Part shown: positions 41,346-51,020 of the stretch, one piece after another
How the letters are laid out: each line of letters opens with the position of its first letter
How positions within the stretch are numbered: position 1 is the first letter of the stretch
Assembly (NCBI RefSeq): GCF_033971885.1
Contig: NZ_JALBUS010000011.1
Location: forward strand, 1 to 64,000
DNA from: Absicoccus intestinalis
GTDB lineage: Bacteria > Bacillota_I > Bacilli_A > Erysipelotrichales > Erysipelotrichaceae
DNA: 64,000 nt
Direction of reading: 5' to 3'
The notes under the pieces: model-generated
Seen by the model: the letters and a program-made list of their open reading frames with translations, nothing else
Told to the model about the DNA's origin: nothing
The model's database searches: none
Made by a program: the position numbers and the translations under genes

Positions 41346-43583
41346 ATGAGAACAGAATGGAATGGATTTACCGGAACAAAATGGCAATCAGAAGTCAATG
41401 TTCGTGATTTTATTCAAAATAACTACACACCTTATAATGGGGATGAATCTTTTTTAGAAGGCCCTACTTCAGCAACTTCACAATTATGGTCTGAACTACA
41501 AGCTCTACAAAAAGAAGAACGAGCCAATAAAGGTGTTTTGGATATGGAAACGGAAGTCGTTTCTTCCATCACTGCCTATCCAGCAGCTTATATGGATCAA
41601 TCATTAGAAAAGATCGTTGGTCTACAAACAGACAAACCATTAAAGCGTGCTTTTATGCCATATGGTGGAATCCGTATGAGTGAAGAAGCTTGTACGACAT
41701 ATGGTTATAAACCAAGTGAAAAGTTACATGAAATTTTCACAAAATACCATAAGACACATAATGATGCCGTTTTCCAAGCATATACACCAGAAATGAAATT
41801 ATGCCGACACAATAAGATTCTTACTGGTCTTCCAGATACCTATGGTCGTGGCCGTATTGTAGGAGACTATCGCCGTGTTGCCTTATATGGTATTGATTTC
41901 TTGATTGAAGAAAAACAAAAGAATCTTGCTCGTTGTGGTGCAGGAAATATGATCGATACGGTCATCCGTCAACGAGAAGAATTAGCTGATCAGATCAAAG
42001 CTTTGAAAGACATGAAGAAGATGGCTGCCGATTATGGATTTGATATTTCCGTACCAGCAAAAAATGGCTTGGAAGCAGCTCAATGGTTATATTTTGCGTA
42101 TCTAGCTGCCATCAAAACACAAAACGGAGCAGCTATGAGCGTAGGACGAATCTCTACGTTCTTGGATATATATTTCGAAAGAGATTTAGAAAATGGTACA
42201 TTCACAGAATCTGAAATTCAAGAAATTGTAGACCATATGACCATGAAATTCCGTATGGTAAAATTTGCGCGAATTCCTAGTTATAATCAATTATTCTCTG
42301 GGGATCCAGTTTGGGCAACATTGGATGTGGCAGGTCTTGGCCAAGATGGCAGAAGCCAAGTCACCAAGACATGTTTCCGATTCTTGCATACATTAGAAAA
42401 TATGGGACCAAGTCCAGAACCAAACTTGACCGTTTTATATTCTTCACGCTTGCCAGAACCTTTCAAGAAATATGCGGCAAAAATCTCCGTCGTAACCAGT
42501 TCGATCCAATATGAAAACGACGACGTGATGCGACCTATCTGGGGTGATGACTACAGTGTATGCTGCTGCGTATCCGCTACTCAAACTGGAAAAGAAATGC
42601 AGTTATTCGGAGCGCGTGCCAATTTAGCAAAATGTTTATTGTATGCGATCAATGGTGGTGTGGATGAAAAGACCGGCATGCAAGTAGGGCCAGAATATCA
42701 ACCAATCACCAGTGAATATCTGGATTATGATGAAGTTATGCATAAATACGATCTAATGATGGATTGGCTAGCTAAAGTCTATGTCAATACCTTGAATTTG
42801 ATTCATTATATGCATGATAAATATTATTATGAAGCCGCGCAAATGGCTTTGATCGATACCGATGTACGTCGTACCTTTGCGACCGGTATTGCCGGCTTTA
42901 GTCATGTCGTAGATAGTTTAAGTGCTATCAAATATGCCAAAGTCAAAGCAATTCGCGATGAAAAAGGCATTGCCAAAGACTTCGCCATTGAAGGAGACTT
43001 CCCACGTTATGGTAACGATGATGATCGTGCTGATGATATTGCGGTATGGTTGTTAAAAACATTCATGAATAAGATTCGTCAGTATCACACTTATCGTGAT
43101 AGTGAACCAACGACATCGATCTTGACGATCACTTCCAATGTCGTTTATGGAAAAGCGACTGGAACTTTGCCAGATGGACGTAAAGCCGGAGAACCATTAT
43201 CACCAGGAGCCAATCCTTCTTATGGCGCTGAAAAGAATGGTTTGTTGGCATCTTTGAACTCTGTCGCAAAAGTACCATATGAATATGCTTTGGATGGTAT
43301 TTCTAATACCCAAACCATCAATCCAGGTGCACTGGGTCATAGCGATGAAGAACGAGCTGACAACTTAGTACATGTCTTGGACGGTTATTTTGATCAAGGT
43401 GCCCATCATTTGAATGTGAATGTATTTGGTGTTGAAAAATTAAAAGATGCGATGGAACATCCAGAAAAAGAAGAATATCAAAACTTCACGATTCGCGTTT
43501 CGGGTTATGCCGTCAAGTTTATTGATTTGACACGCGAACAACAATTGGATGTCATCTCTAGAACATGCCATGAATCACTATAA
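41346..43583 (+). CDS. pflB: Pyruvate formate-lyase
   Basis: It converts pyruvate and CoA to acetyl-CoA and formate anaerobically by a glycyl-radical mechanism. The 745 residues have catalytic cysteines in SVCCCVSATQ (near 405) and the radical glycine in RVSGYAVKF (near 719). AAGGAGG precedes the ATG. Formate made here can feed formyl-tetrahydrofolate synthesis, consistent with control by the ZTP riboswitch upstream. The activating enzyme gene overlaps its 3' end by 14 bases. Confidence 0.97.
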   Translation: MRTEWNGFTGTKWQSEVNVRDFIQNNYTPYNGDESFLEGPTSATSQLWSELQALQKEERANKGVLDMETEVVSSITAYPAAYMDQSLEKIVGLQTDKPLKRAFMPYGGIRMSEEACTTYGYKPSEKLHEIFTKYHKTHNDAVFQAYTPEMKLCRHNKILTGLPDTYGRGRIVGDYRRVALYGIDFLIEEKQKNLARCGAGNMIDTVIRQREELADQIKALKDMKKMAADYGFDISVPAKNGLEAAQWLYFAYLAAIKTQNGAAMSVGRISTFLDIYFERDLENGTFTESEIQEIVDHMTMKFRMVKFARIPSYNQLFSGDPVWATLDVAGLGQDGRSQVTKTCFRFLHTLENMGPSPEPNLTVLYSSRLPEPFKKYAAKISVVTSSIQYENDDVMRPIWGDDYSVCCCVSATQTGKEMQLFGARANLAKCLLYAINGGVDEKTGMQVGPEYQPITSEYLDYDEVMHKYDLMMDWLAKVYVNTLNLIHYMHDKYYYEAAQMALIDTDVRRTFATGIAGFSHVVDSLSAIKYAKVKAIRDEKGIAKDFAIEGDFPRYGNDDDRADDIAVWLLKTFMNKIRQYHTYRDSEPTTSILTITSNVVYGKATGTLPDGRKAGEPLSPGANPSYGAEKNGLLASLNSVAKVPYEYALDGISNTQTINPGALGHSDEERADNLVHVLDGYFDQGAHHLNVNVFGVEKLKDAMEHPEKEEYQNFTIRVSGYAVKFIDLTREQQLDVISRTCHESL

Positions 43584-44307
43584 AGGAAGCATTCATTCGA
43601 TTGAAACCTTTGGTTCGGTCGATGGACCTGGTGTTCGCTATGTGATCTTTATGCAAGGCTGCCATATGCGTTGTCAATTTTGTCACAATGCGGATACTTG
43701 GAAAGAAACACCACCGACGGAATTTGCTTCGGATGTCCTAAAAAAAGCATTACGATATCGTCCCTATTGGAAAGAAGGGGGCGGTATCACCGTGAGTGGT
43801 GGTGAACCACTCCTGCAAATCGATTTTCTTATCGAACTTTTCACATTGGCCAAACAAGCAGGTGTTCACACAGCACTGGATACTTGTGGACAACCATTCA
43901 CAAAAGAAGCACCATTCTTTCAAAAGCTTGAACAATTGATGAAAGTGACCGATCTGGTTTTATTGGACATCAAACAAATCGATGAATCAAAACACAAAAC
44001 GCTGACCGGATGGACCAACACCAACATCTTGGAATTTGCACGATATTTAGATGCCATCCATAAACCCGTTTGGATCCGACATGTTACGGTTCCTGGTATC
44101 AATGATAGCGACGATGAATTGAAACGACTCGATGCGTTCTTATCCTCCTTACACAATATCGAACGCATAGAAGTTTTGCCTTATCACACATTGGGAGCCT
44201 ATAAATGGAAACAACTTGGCATGGACTATCCATTGGAAGGCATTGAGCCACCTAGTCAAAAACAAATTCAACATGTCAACGAAATGTTACATACAAAAAA
44301 GCGATGA
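43570..44307 (+). CDS. pflA: Pyruvate formate-lyase activating enzyme
   Basis: This radical-SAM enzyme of 245 residues installs the glycyl radical on PflB. The cluster motif is CHMRCQFCH (CX3CX2C, near residue 30), and the SAM-binding GGE motif is in TVSGGEPLLQ. ATG 43570 gives MNHYKGSIHSIETFGSVDGP, the usual family start. The in-frame ATG at 43549 is less likely. It is translationally coupled to pflB and followed by its own terminator. Confidence 0.95.
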   Translation: MNHYKGSIHSIETFGSVDGPGVRYVIFMQGCHMRCQFCHNADTWKETPPTEFASDVLKKALRYRPYWKEGGGITVSGGEPLLQIDFLIELFTLAKQAGVHTALDTCGQPFTKEAPFFQKLEQLMKVTDLVLLDIKQIDESKHKTLTGWTNTNILEFARYLDAIHKPVWIRHVTVPGINDSDDELKRLDAFLSSLHNIERIEVLPYHTLGAYKWKQLGMDYPLEGIEPPSQKQIQHVNEMLHTKKR

Positions 44308-44323
44308 ATCTTCATCGCTTTTT
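44296..44323 (+). terminator. Terminator of pflBA
   Basis: The 13-bp stem aaaaagcgatgaa-tc-ttcatcgcttttt overlaps the pflA stop and ends in a T-run. Confidence 0.9.
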
Positions 44324-44362
44324 ACATATCTATGTTAGAATGATAAACAATGAGGTGAGAGT

Positions 44363-45217
44363 ATGTATCAAAAAATGGGACTAGTTGTAGAAGGTGGTGG
44401 CACCAAAGCAGCCTATACAGCTGGCGTTCTAAAAGCTTTTTTACAAGAAAAAATATATATACCATATACCGTTGGCATTTCTGCTGGTTGTGAAATGCTC
44501 GCAAACTATGTATCTAGACAACCCTATCGTCTAGAGGTTTCCGGTGTCGAAGCAACCAGTCAACCCATGGTTTTTGGTTTAAAAGCCTATCGAAAGGAAG
44601 GCTCTTTATATGGTTTGGAAACCACCAATGCCTTCATTGAATCCAAAGAAAAATTAGATCTTGAAAAATTTTGGTCTTCTTCCTCGAAGATGGATTTTGG
44701 ACTATACAATTTAGATACCCATCAAGTCAAATACTTTGATAAAAGTCATTTGGATGAATCACAAACTTTGATGATTGCTAGTTGCGCCTTATTACTTTTA
44801 GCGCATCCTTATGAATTTGAAGGTCAGCGCTATATGGATGCCGGCCTTCGAGACATGATCAGTATTGAACAAAGTCTGCGCCAAGGCAACGATCGGCACA
44901 TTGTAATTTCTACCAAAGAAATTGGCTATGTTCGTAAACCAGCACCAAAATGGCAATTACGACTTGCCAAACATGTCTATCACGATGATGTGATCGTCGA
45001 AGATCTAAAAAATCGTCATCTTCGTTATAAGGAACAATGGGATAAAGTCGATCAATTGGAACAAGAAGGAAAAGCCATGGTCTTGCGTCCACATAAAGAT
45101 CTCGGGGTGACACGATATACCACTTCAGCCAAAAAATTACGTCCTTGGTTCCAATTGGGATTTGATGAAACCATGGAACGCATGGACAAGATCAAGGCCT
45201 TCTGTGAAGTAGAATAA
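44363..45217 (+). CDS. Patatin-like phospholipase family protein
   Basis: The 284 residues have the oxyanion loop LVVEGGGTKAAYTAGVL (residues 7-23), nucleophile Ser in VGISAG (near 40) and catalytic Asp in YMDAGLRD (near 160). It is similar in layout to YjjU-type bacterial patatins, soluble acyl hydrolases of unclear lipid substrate. GAGGTGAG precedes the ATG. It forms a tight group with the HAD and epimerase genes (1-base gap, then a 4-base overlap). Confidence 0.88.
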   Translation: MYQKMGLVVEGGGTKAAYTAGVLKAFLQEKIYIPYTVGISAGCEMLANYVSRQPYRLEVSGVEATSQPMVFGLKAYRKEGSLYGLETTNAFIESKEKLDLEKFWSSSSKMDFGLYNLDTHQVKYFDKSHLDESQTLMIASCALLLLAHPYEFEGQRYMDAGLRDMISIEQSLRQGNDRHIVISTKEIGYVRKPAPKWQLRLAKHVYHDDVIVEDLKNRHLRYKEQWDKVDQLEQEGKAMVLRPHKDLGVTRYTTSAKKLRPWFQLGFDETMERMDKIKAFCEVE

Positions 45218-45218
45218 G

Positions 45219-45962
45219 ATGAAACCCGCTTGTTTCTTTGATGTGGATGGAACCTTATATGCCCATCCCTTTCATGAAGTATCACAAGAAACCATAGATG
45301 CTTTGCACGCCTTAAAAGAACAGGACTATTTTCTTGCATTGAATAGCAGTCGATCTCAAGCGGAATTGGCCCATTTGCCACGATCGTTAATGCATGTAGG
45401 CTTTGATGCGTATGTATTAGATGGAGGGGCCTCCATCTATGATCAAACCATGCAATTACGATCGGCTTTTCCAATCGATGCTCACATTGTTTCGCGCATT
45501 GCTTCGTATTGCGAAACCCATCAAATTTGTTGGCGATACAGCAGCGCTTTCGGTTCCTATTGGGGCAATTTATGGATCACATCGTATATGAAGCAGGCCT
45601 ATTGGCAATTGTATTTTATGCATATGGAAGTCAAGCCCTGGCAGGGTGAATCGGTCTATAATATCATGATCGAATCACACGCCCCTTCCTTAGCTGTAGA
45701 TTGTATGGCCACCGTATTTCCAGGATGTATGGAACTACGAGCCAAACATGTCGATAAATGGACAGCCATTCAACATTTCTCTGATTTATCGCCTATTTTA
45801 TGTTTTGGTGATGGCGATAATGATGTGTGTATGTTAGAAAAAGCCGATATAGGTATTGCGATGGCCAATGCCAGTCCTGCCTGCAAACAAGCCGCTAACG
45901 TAATTTGTGGTTCTGTGCATGATACCGGAATCGCAACATTTGTGAAGGAGCATTTAAAATGA
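45219..45962 (+). CDS. HAD superfamily phosphatase (Cof type)
   Basis: The 247 residues have the nucleophile motif FFDVDGTLYAHP (residues 7-18), motif II LNSSRSQAEL, motif III Lys around HVDKWTAI and motif IV CFGDGDNDVCMLEKADIGIAM. A C2-type cap domain marks the Cof/YbiV group, which dephosphorylates sugar phosphates or similar metabolites. The operon with an epimerase hints at carbohydrate housekeeping. Specificity cannot be told from sequence. Confidence 0.88.
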   Translation: MKPACFFDVDGTLYAHPFHEVSQETIDALHALKEQDYFLALNSSRSQAELAHLPRSLMHVGFDAYVLDGGASIYDQTMQLRSAFPIDAHIVSRIASYCETHQICWRYSSAFGSYWGNLWITSYMKQAYWQLYFMHMEVKPWQGESVYNIMIESHAPSLAVDCMATVFPGCMELRAKHVDKWTAIQHFSDLSPILCFGDGDNDVCMLEKADIGIAMANASPACKQAANVICGSVHDTGIATFVKEHLK

Positions 45963-46798
45963 GTTATATTTTAGAGAATGAATATTTATATTTGGAATGT
46001 ATCGAAGCCGGTGGAGAAATTCAACATTTGATCAACAAACAAACCCAAGAAGAAATCATGTATCAAGGAAACCAAGGATGGGGTGGAAAAAATCCAACGT
46101 TGTTTCCCCTGGTTGGGAATACCTATACGGGATCGTATGAGATTGATGGACAAACGTATGCCATGAAAAACCATGGACTGATCCGCTATGCTTCCTTGCA
46201 GGGAAGACAAGAAAAGGATCGATTGATTTTTTCTTTGGATGCCAATGAAGCCACTTTGAAACAATATCCCTTTGCTTTTCATTATGAAATTCAATATCAA
46301 TTGGTCGATCATCAAGTAAAGATCCAATATCGGATTGAAAATACCGGATCCAAAGTAATGCCTTTTGGATTTGGGTTACACCCTGGCTTTCAATTGCACG
46401 AACCCTTTTCTTCTTATTTTCTTTCGTTTGATGGAAACACCCATTTGGAACAACTGCACATGTATGAAACACCTTCACATTGGGAAAAAGTAAATACAAA
46501 AGGATGGCAACTCAATCGTTTGGATCTTGAAAAATATAAGACGATGATTTATCGAGGCTTACATAGCCAAACATTGACACTCATGCACAAGGATGAAAAA
46601 GTCTTACGTTTACATGTTCAGGATTATCCATATTTAGCGATTTGGTCTAGTCCGACACCTTCCGATTTTATTTGTATTGAACCCTGGTGGAGCCATGCCG
46701 ATTTTGATCCAAACACGACCGATTTCTATCACCGCGAAGGAACGATTCTCCTAAAGCCACAGGAAACATTCTGCCCAAGCTATGCGATTGAAGTGTAA
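45959..46798 (+). CDS. Aldose 1-epimerase family protein (LacX-like)
   Basis: The 279 residues form a galactose mutarotase-like beta-sandwich: NPTLFPLVGNTYTGSYEIDG, MKNHGLIRYAS (His), GFGLHPGFQL (catalytic His) and CIEPWWSHAD (Glu). It matches the LacX-type subgroup in length. It would interconvert anomers of a hexose or hexose phosphate. It overlaps the HAD gene by 4 bases. Confidence 0.87.
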   Translation: MSYILENEYLYLECIEAGGEIQHLINKQTQEEIMYQGNQGWGGKNPTLFPLVGNTYTGSYEIDGQTYAMKNHGLIRYASLQGRQEKDRLIFSLDANEATLKQYPFAFHYEIQYQLVDHQVKIQYRIENTGSKVMPFGFGLHPGFQLHEPFSSYFLSFDGNTHLEQLHMYETPSHWEKVNTKGWQLNRLDLEKYKTMIYRGLHSQTLTLMHKDEKVLRLHVQDYPYLAIWSSPTPSDFICIEPWWSHADFDPNTTDFYHREGTILLKPQETFCPSYAIEV

Positions 46799-46823
46799 CT
46801 AGAAAGTGTTGTACAATTGGAAT

Positions 46824-47567
46824 ATGAAAAAATGGATCTATCGAATCATATTGCTTGTATGTATTGGTGTATTTGGATATAGTGCTTTTCATTTGTATCA
46901 AATCTATCAGGACAAGCATCAAATCGAACAAGAAACAAAAACCTATCAAAAAATGGCCACAAAGAATAGCGAGAATACTGAAGTTTTGAATCCAGATTGG
47001 AATGCACTCCAACAATCTTCTCCAGATATTGTTGCATGGTTATATGTACCAGGATGTGATATTAATTTTCCTGTGGTCCAAGGAAGCGATAACTCCTATT
47101 ATCTCGATCATACGACGGGAAAACAATCCAGTCCCTATGGATCGATTTTCTTGGATTATAAAGCAAACAATCAATTTATGGATGATAACTCCATTATCTA
47201 TGGGCATTCGGTTGAAGGCGGTGGCATGTTCACCAATTTAAAGAACTTTACCGATGAAAGTTTCTTTAATAAACATGATGCCTTCTATTTATTGACACCC
47301 AATGGTAATTATAAATGTACGATTTATGCGTTTGCGAAAACGACTGATTCTTCGGCATTCTATACCACTGCCTTTGGTTCATATCGCGATGATACCCTCG
47401 CAAAATGGGTCAATGAAGCGATGTATAGTCGAGCTGTCGATACCACATCAGCCCATTTTGTCTCTTTATCAACTTGTAACTTGGATTATGGCTTCCATTC
47501 CAATCAGCGTTATGTATTAACAGGCGTTATGCAAGAATGGACAGATCCAATTACCGTTAGTGATTGA
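46824..47567 (+). CDS. srtB: Class B sortase
   Basis: This is a membrane-anchored transpeptidase that links surface proteins to the wall. The 247 residues from ATG 46824 have an N-terminal anchor (IYRIILLVCIGVFGYSAF), the sortase barrel with WLYVPGCDINFPVVQ, catalytic His in IIYGHSVEGG, Cys in SLSTCNLDYG (near 213) and Arg in NQRYVLTG. The TTG at 46806 is rejected as start. No LPxTG-type substrate gene is adjacent. The murG start follows closely. Confidence 0.92.
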   Translation: MKKWIYRIILLVCIGVFGYSAFHLYQIYQDKHQIEQETKTYQKMATKNSENTEVLNPDWNALQQSSPDIVAWLYVPGCDINFPVVQGSDNSYYLDHTTGKQSSPYGSIFLDYKANNQFMDDNSIIYGHSVEGGGMFTNLKNFTDESFFNKHDAFYLLTPNGNYKCTIYAFAKTTDSSAFYTTAFGSYRDDTLAKWVNEAMYSRAVDTTSAHFVSLSTCNLDYGFHSNQRYVLTGVMQEWTDPITVSD

Positions 47568-47596
47568 TTTGTGTTATAGTAATGAAGGTTTACGTT

Positions 47597-48673
47597 ATGA
47601 AAATTTGTCTAGTAACTGGGGGTACTGGCGGACATATTTATCCAGCCGTGGCATTGGCCGAGACATTTCGTTCGTTGTATCCTCGATGTGAAATTTTATT
47701 TATTGGAAATGATGACCGGATGGAGGCCCAAGTGATTCCATCCTTAGGTTATCGATTTTTGTCGTTACATACATCCGGATTGGTCGGTAATGCCTTTCAA
47801 AAAGGAAGAGCCGTTGGCCAGTTGGTTTTGGCACGTCAAAAAGCCAAGGGATATTTGCGTGCATTTGACCCAGATATCGTAATTGGCTTTGGTGGATATG
47901 TGAGTGCCCCCGTCATGATGGCTGCTTGCAGCTTGCATATTCCAACGATGATCCATGAACAAAACTCCATCGTGGGTCGTTCCAATCAATTGGTGATGAA
48001 TCGTGTCGATGCGATCGTAACGTGTTATGAAAAGTGTGAAGAAGTATTTCCCAAAAACAAGATTCATTTGTTAGGAAATCCAAGAGCAACGATTGCCAAA
48101 AAAGCGCCATTGGATCCTACCTACTATGATTCTTTAGGCTTGGATCCAAAGAAAAAGACGATTTTAGTGATGATGGGATCGTTGGGATCGAGCAGTGTCA
48201 ATGCATTGATGAAAGACGCATTGAGCAGTGTGGATACGACTTCTTTGCAGTTTTTATATGTGTGTGGAAAAGATAACAGTAAAGATATTCATATGTTTGA
48301 TGGCGTGAAAGATATTCACGTTGTTGATTATGTAGATACATTAAAAATTTATAAAAAGATCGATGGATTGATTTGTCGTGCTGGGGCAACCACCATTGCC
48401 GAATTGACGGCTTTGGGTATACCAGCCATTTTGATTCCATCACCTTATGTAGCAGCCAATCATCAATACTACAATGCACGACAGCTTGTAGACCGACACG
48501 CTGCCTATATGATTGAAGAAAAGGATCTAAATGCAGATACCTTATCGAAAACGATCCAAACTTTATTTTTAGATCCAGTGGAAATGGCTGAAGTATCTAA
48601 AAATGCGCGGAAACTAGGGAAACCTCAAGCCGCATACGATATGATTTCTTTGTGTGAGTCTTTGATCAAATAG
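47597..48673 (+). CDS. murG: Lipid II synthase MurG
   Basis: It transfers GlcNAc from UDP-GlcNAc to lipid I at the inner membrane face, making lipid II. The 358 residues are counted from ATG 47597 (GAAGG 8 bases upstream). Motifs are VTGGTGGHIYPAVALAE, GFGGYVSAPVM, MIHEQNSIVGRSN, LGNPRA and the donor-site CRAGATTIAELTALG. It opens the cell-wall/division group murG-murB-divIB. Confidence 0.96.
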   Translation: MKICLVTGGTGGHIYPAVALAETFRSLYPRCEILFIGNDDRMEAQVIPSLGYRFLSLHTSGLVGNAFQKGRAVGQLVLARQKAKGYLRAFDPDIVIGFGGYVSAPVMMAACSLHIPTMIHEQNSIVGRSNQLVMNRVDAIVTCYEKCEEVFPKNKIHLLGNPRATIAKKAPLDPTYYDSLGLDPKKKTILVMMGSLGSSSVNALMKDALSSVDTTSLQFLYVCGKDNSKDIHMFDGVKDIHVVDYVDTLKIYKKIDGLICRAGATTIAELTALGIPAILIPSPYVAANHQYYNARQLVDRHAAYMIEEKDLNADTLSKTIQTLFLDPVEMAEVSKNARKLGKPQAAYDMISLCESLIK

Positions 48674-48688
48674 AAAAGAGGACCCCAA

Positions 48689-49588
48689 ATGTCAATGATC
48701 GAACGTTTAGAAACCTATGCGAATATTAAAACAAATGAACCAATGAGTAAACATACAACTTATCACGTAGGTGGTAATGTTGATTATTATATCTATCCTG
48801 ATAATTTTTTGTCTTTGATGCGTGTGATCTATCTATTGGAAGAAGCCAACATTCCTTTCTATACGATCGGTCGCGGTTCCAATATCTTATTTAGTGATGC
48901 CCCTTTTCATGGCGCTATCATTAATTTAGATCATTCATTAAATGATTTTTATTTTGAACCCGATGGAACCTTGGTTTGTCAAGCAGGTTGTTCCATCATC
49001 AATATTTCTGTGGAAGCCATGAAGAAAAATTTGACTGGTCTAGAATGGTCCAGTGGAATTCCTGGCTCTGTAGGCGGTGCCTTATATATGAATGCCGGGG
49101 CCTATCGAAGTGATATGAGCCATGTGGTTCAAGATGTATTGGCATTACGAGATGGCCGTATTGAATGGATCCATCAAGATGAATTGGATTTTGGCTATCG
49201 CCACTCTATTTTTCAAAAACATAAAGATTGGGTCATTCTCGGCGCTCGTTTACAGTTGCATCCAGGCGATGCCACGGAAATACGTGATTTAATGAATTCA
49301 CGTCGTCAACGTCGAATGAATACACAACCTTTGGATAAACCTTGTGCAGGCAGTGTTTTTCGTAATCCCGAATCCATTCCCGCATGGAAATTAATTGATC
49401 AAATGGGATATCGAGGCTATCAAATTGGTGGTGCCAGAGTATCGGATAAACACAGTAATTTTATCGTGAATGAAAATAACACCGCAACGGCTAGTGATAT
49501 TCGTGATCTGATTCAAATAATTCGACAAGAAGCAAAAGAAAAATATGGTATTTCTTTGATTACAGAAGTGGAGCAATTAAATTGGTAA
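48689..49588 (+). CDS. murB: UDP-N-acetylenolpyruvoylglucosamine reductase MurB
   Basis: This FAD enzyme makes UDP-MurNAc from the enolpyruvyl intermediate with NADPH. The 299 residues have the FAD segments TIGRGSNILF and SSGIPGSVGGALYMNAGAY, FGYRHSIFQ, and the KPCAGSVFRNP motif of type II MurB with the catalytic Ser. The C-terminal LITEVEQLNW carries the Glu. AAGAGGA precedes the ATG. It overlaps divIB by 7 bases. Confidence 0.95.
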   Translation: MSMIERLETYANIKTNEPMSKHTTYHVGGNVDYYIYPDNFLSLMRVIYLLEEANIPFYTIGRGSNILFSDAPFHGAIINLDHSLNDFYFEPDGTLVCQAGCSIINISVEAMKKNLTGLEWSSGIPGSVGGALYMNAGAYRSDMSHVVQDVLALRDGRIEWIHQDELDFGYRHSIFQKHKDWVILGARLQLHPGDATEIRDLMNSRRQRRMNTQPLDKPCAGSVFRNPESIPAWKLIDQMGYRGYQIGGARVSDKHSNFIVNENNTATASDIRDLIQIIRQEAKEKYGISLITEVEQLNW

Positions 49589-50592
49589 CTCGTTGGCGTA
49601 GATGGCTAAGAAACATGTCACTCAGAACGGGCATCCTTTTAACGGTCTTAGTGATGGCTTTGACATCGTTTGGTGTATATTATTTTTCCTTTGATGCTTT
49701 GGCCCATGTTTTAAGCTGCACGGGAAATTATTATTTGACCGATCACCAAATATACCATTTGGCGGGTATGAGTTATCAGTCACGGATGTGGCTTGTACCT
49801 TCGATGGTCTATGAAAAGCGCATTGAAAAAATGCCATTGGTCAAAGATGTCTATGTACAAAAAGGTAGAAATGGCCGATTGTTGGTCCATGTCCAAGAAA
49901 AAGTAGTGATTGGTTATTATACAAAAAATAGTCAATATTATTTGTTGACCATCGATAATGAATCCATTCCGATCGACAAAGCATACATGTCCACGATCGT
50001 ACATTTTCCTTTATTGAATGGATTTAGTGGCACACAGCGCAAAAAGATCTGTGCCATTTTTAAGAAAAATGAAAAGACCCTGACCCGATCGGTCATTGAA
50101 AAAATTGCTGAAATGGTTCCTTATAAAACGTCTTTTGATAAAAATATGATCAAAATGACTATGCAAGATGGGAATGTTGTTTATACATCAATCAGCTCAT
50201 TGGTCATGATGGCAAAATACCAAGCCATGTTGACTCGTTTACAAGGCGAGAATGTTTGTCTATTATTGGATAGCACCAATCATGCGATTGAAAAAATCAA
50301 TTGCGATGATTTGAATAGTAAGAAATCGACAAGTTCTTCATCCAAGAAAACCGAGGAAAAACAAGAGACTTCTTCCGATACGCAGACCAGTGATGCCAAT
50401 ACGACAACGACCACGACAACACAAGATGCAACGACACAAGATACGACCACAACAGATAATTCAACCCTTGTATGGGATGATTCAACTGGGCTGTATTATG
50501 ATTCGACAAGCGGTTACTATATGGATCCAAATAGTGGGATCTATTATGTGTGGGATGATACGACCCAATCTTTACAACCACTTTCGGAATAA
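49582..50592 (+). CDS. divIB: Cell-division protein DivIB/FtsQ with OCRE-like tail
   Basis: This bitopic divisome protein has 336 residues from TTG 49582 (GGAG 8 bases upstream, overlapping murB; ATG 49615 is the alternative). The membrane segment is about 15-33. A POTRA domain follows (MPLVKDVYVQKGRNGRLLVH) and a beta domain to about 245. A Ser/Thr-rich linker (about 255-290, mostly T, S, Q, D) leads to a C-terminus of three aromatic octads: GLYYDSTS, GYYMDPNS and GIYYVWDD. That tail closely resembles eukaryotic OCRE repeats and is not part of typical DivIB. Confidence 0.88.
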   Translation: MVTRWRRWLRNMSLRTGILLTVLVMALTSFGVYYFSFDALAHVLSCTGNYYLTDHQIYHLAGMSYQSRMWLVPSMVYEKRIEKMPLVKDVYVQKGRNGRLLVHVQEKVVIGYYTKNSQYYLLTIDNESIPIDKAYMSTIVHFPLLNGFSGTQRKKICAIFKKNEKTLTRSVIEKIAEMVPYKTSFDKNMIKMTMQDGNVVYTSISSLVMMAKYQAMLTRLQGENVCLLLDSTNHAIEKINCDDLNSKKSTSSSSKKTEEKQETSSDTQTSDANTTTTTTTQDATTQDTTTTDNSTLVWDDSTGLYYDSTSGYYMDPNSGIYYVWDDTTQSLQPLSE

Positions 50593-50651
50593 TTTGTCTT
50601 AGTTTACAGAAATAGGTATAATAAGGATTGATATAAGAGGAGGGTAACTCT

Positions 50652-51011
50652 ATGCCAATTAATAAATCAACCGAATATGGAAATATTTCCATTTCATTAG
50701 ATGCGATTGCCTCTTTAGCCGGAGGTACGATCACGGAGTGTTATGGTGTTGTCGGCATGGCAAGTCAGAAACTCGTTCGTGATGGTTGGGCTGAATTATT
50801 GAAAAAAGAAAACTATTCTCGTGGTGTGATCGTGCGTCAACAAGAGAATGGATTGGTATTGGATCTATATATTATCGCCCTACAAGGAATTAAGTTGGGT
50901 GAAATCGTACAAGAAGCGCAAAAACGAGTGAAGTATGTGATTGAAAAGACTTTGGAAATCAAAGTGGAAGCAGTCAATATCACCGTGCAAGGTGTACGAG
51001 TAGCCAAGTAG
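50652..51011 (+). CDS. Asp23/Gls24 (DUF322) family protein
   Basis: The 119 residues contain GNISISLDAIASLAGGTITECYGVVGM and YIIALQGIKLGEIVQEAQKRVKYVIEK, the family core. Asp23-type proteins are cytosolic or membrane-associated envelope-stress proteins. The short form preceding a FakA/DAK2 kinase is a very common Firmicute pair (YloU-YloV). AGGAGGG is the ribosome-binding site. Confidence 0.92.
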   Translation: MPINKSTEYGNISISLDAIASLAGGTITECYGVVGMASQKLVRDGWAELLKKENYSRGVIVRQQENGLVLDLYIIALQGIKLGEIVQEAQKRVKYVIEKTLEIKVEAVNITVQGVRVAK

Positions 51012-51020
51012 GGAGTAAGA

